DNA of 5,522 nt from Muribaculaceae bacterium (lineage in GTDB: Bacteria > Bacteroidota > Bacteroidia > Bacteroidales > Muribaculaceae): positions 16,592-22,113 of the forward strand of contig JABUUJ010000022.1 of assembly GCA_021443235.1 (NCBI GenBank). The letters are read 5' to 3'. This document shows, one piece after another, positions 5,116 to 5,522 of this stretch; positions within the stretch are counted from its first letter, which is position 1; each line of letters starts with the position of its first letter. Under the pieces are notes generated by a model, which saw only the letters and a program-made list of their open reading frames with translations, ran no database searches and was not told where the DNA came from. The position numbers and the translations under genes were made by a program.

Positions 5116-5522
5116 TCAGTCGCTCAGGTATTGCTTGATGTAGAGCTCGCAGTTGGCGCACAGCTCGTCGTACCATTGCTGGCCGAATCGCTCGATGAGC
5201 GGTTGTTTAAGGAACTGATACACACGCAGTTTGTTCTTGCGTCCAAGCACCTCGGCGCATTTGCATATCTTCCAGCGGTCGTAGTTGACCGCCGTCCACG
5301 ACGGGTATTTCTTGATTCTGACGGGATAGAGGTAGCACGAGATGGGCTTGCGGAAGTCGATTTTACCTTCCCGATAGGCCTTCTCGATAGCGCACGAGCA
5401 CAGTCCGCCGGGCTCATAGCACGAGAACACGCAGTTCTTGCCGTCGATGATTTGCGTCACGAGTTCGCCCTCGGGGTCCAGGTAGGCGACGCCGTGCTCC
5501 TTGATTTCCTCTTGTGCGCGTG
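5116..5522 (-). CDS. DUF3109 family cysteine-rich protein, 5' truncated by the window edge
   Basis: The last 134 residues are visible, and the frame is open through the right edge with no stop, so the true start lies outside the window. A GTG at 5460 could be taken as a start, but the residues before it (HGVAYLDPEGEL) read naturally into VTQIIDGKNC and belong to the protein. DUF3109 proteins are about 190 residues, common in Bacteroidetes and of unknown function. The matching core is CAIEKAYREGKI (43-54 of the visible part), KPISCYLYPVR (58-68), NYDRWKICKCAEVLG (79-93) and VYQFLKQPLIERFG (100-113). Nine Cys occur in 134 residues, at 30, 34, 41, 43, 62, 86, 88, 121 and 124, including a C-terminal CANC. 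No signal peptide or membrane segment is seen in this part. The cysteines suggest metal or Fe-S binding, which is inference. The gene ends just upstream of the rplS promoter. Confidence 0.88.
   Translation of the reverse strand, partial: RAQEEIKEHGVAYLDPEGELVTQIIDGKNCVFSCYEPGGLCSCAIEKAYREGKIDFRKPISCYLYPVRIKKYPSWTAVNYDRWKICKCAEVLGRKNKLRVYQFLKQPLIERFGQQWYDELCANCELYIKQYLSD

Noticed and set aside
5458..5460. GTG as the start of the DUF3109 gene
   Set aside because: The frame is open to the window edge, and the upstream residues continue the family sequence, so this GTG encodes an internal Val.
1..5522. Mobile element, CRISPR array, tRNA or rRNA
   Set aside because: No transposase or integrase motifs, no spaced repeats and no cloverleaf or rRNA segments were seen; the gaps are short and otherwise explained.

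Overview
The window reads as a stretch of chromosome from a Bacteroidales gut-type bacterium. Three things support this. The proteins look like Bacteroidetes versions of their families (GH53 galactanase, DUF3109 protein, a GH3-like N-terminus, UshA-like 5'-nucleotidase). None of the five visible start codons has a Shine-Dalgarno sequence; each is preceded by an A-rich leader. The best promoter matches the Bacteroidetes consensus TTTG-N19-TAnnTTTG. The coding DNA looks fairly GC-rich and the gaps AT-rich, which would fit a Muribaculaceae- or Prevotella-like genome better than Bacteroides; this is inference only.

All six genes lie on the minus strand, so transcription runs from right to left. 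In that order they are: a cysteine-rich DUF3109 protein, 5' truncated by the right edge (5116-5522); ribosomal protein L19, rplS (4583-4945), with its own promoter, a structured leader and an intrinsic terminator; a secreted GH53 endo-1,4-beta-galactanase (3456-4469); cofactor-independent phosphoglycerate mutase, gpmI (1849-3366), behind a likely promoter; a secreted 5'-nucleotidase with both domains in one chain (277-1791); and, after a strong 16-bp hairpin, the first 66 codons of a secreted protein resembling GH3 glycosidases, cut by the left edge (1-200).

The probable transcription units are: the DUF3109 gene ending near 5116; rplS ending at the hairpin 4524-4557; GH53, alone or fed by readthrough from rplS; and gpmI with the 5'-nucleotidase and perhaps the GH3-like gene, since the gaps between these hold no recognisable promoter. 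Functionally the window mixes housekeeping genes (L19, glycolysis) with secreted scavenging enzymes that release phosphate and nucleosides, cleave beta-1,4-galactan and perhaps trim amino sugars. No susC/susD pair, transposase, tRNA, rRNA or CRISPR array is visible.

I found no clear new multi-gene system. The most interesting signals are non-coding: the stem-loop at the predicted 5' end of the rplS mRNA, the hairpin between the 5'-nucleotidase and GH3-like genes, and the repeat and palindrome at the gpmI promoter.
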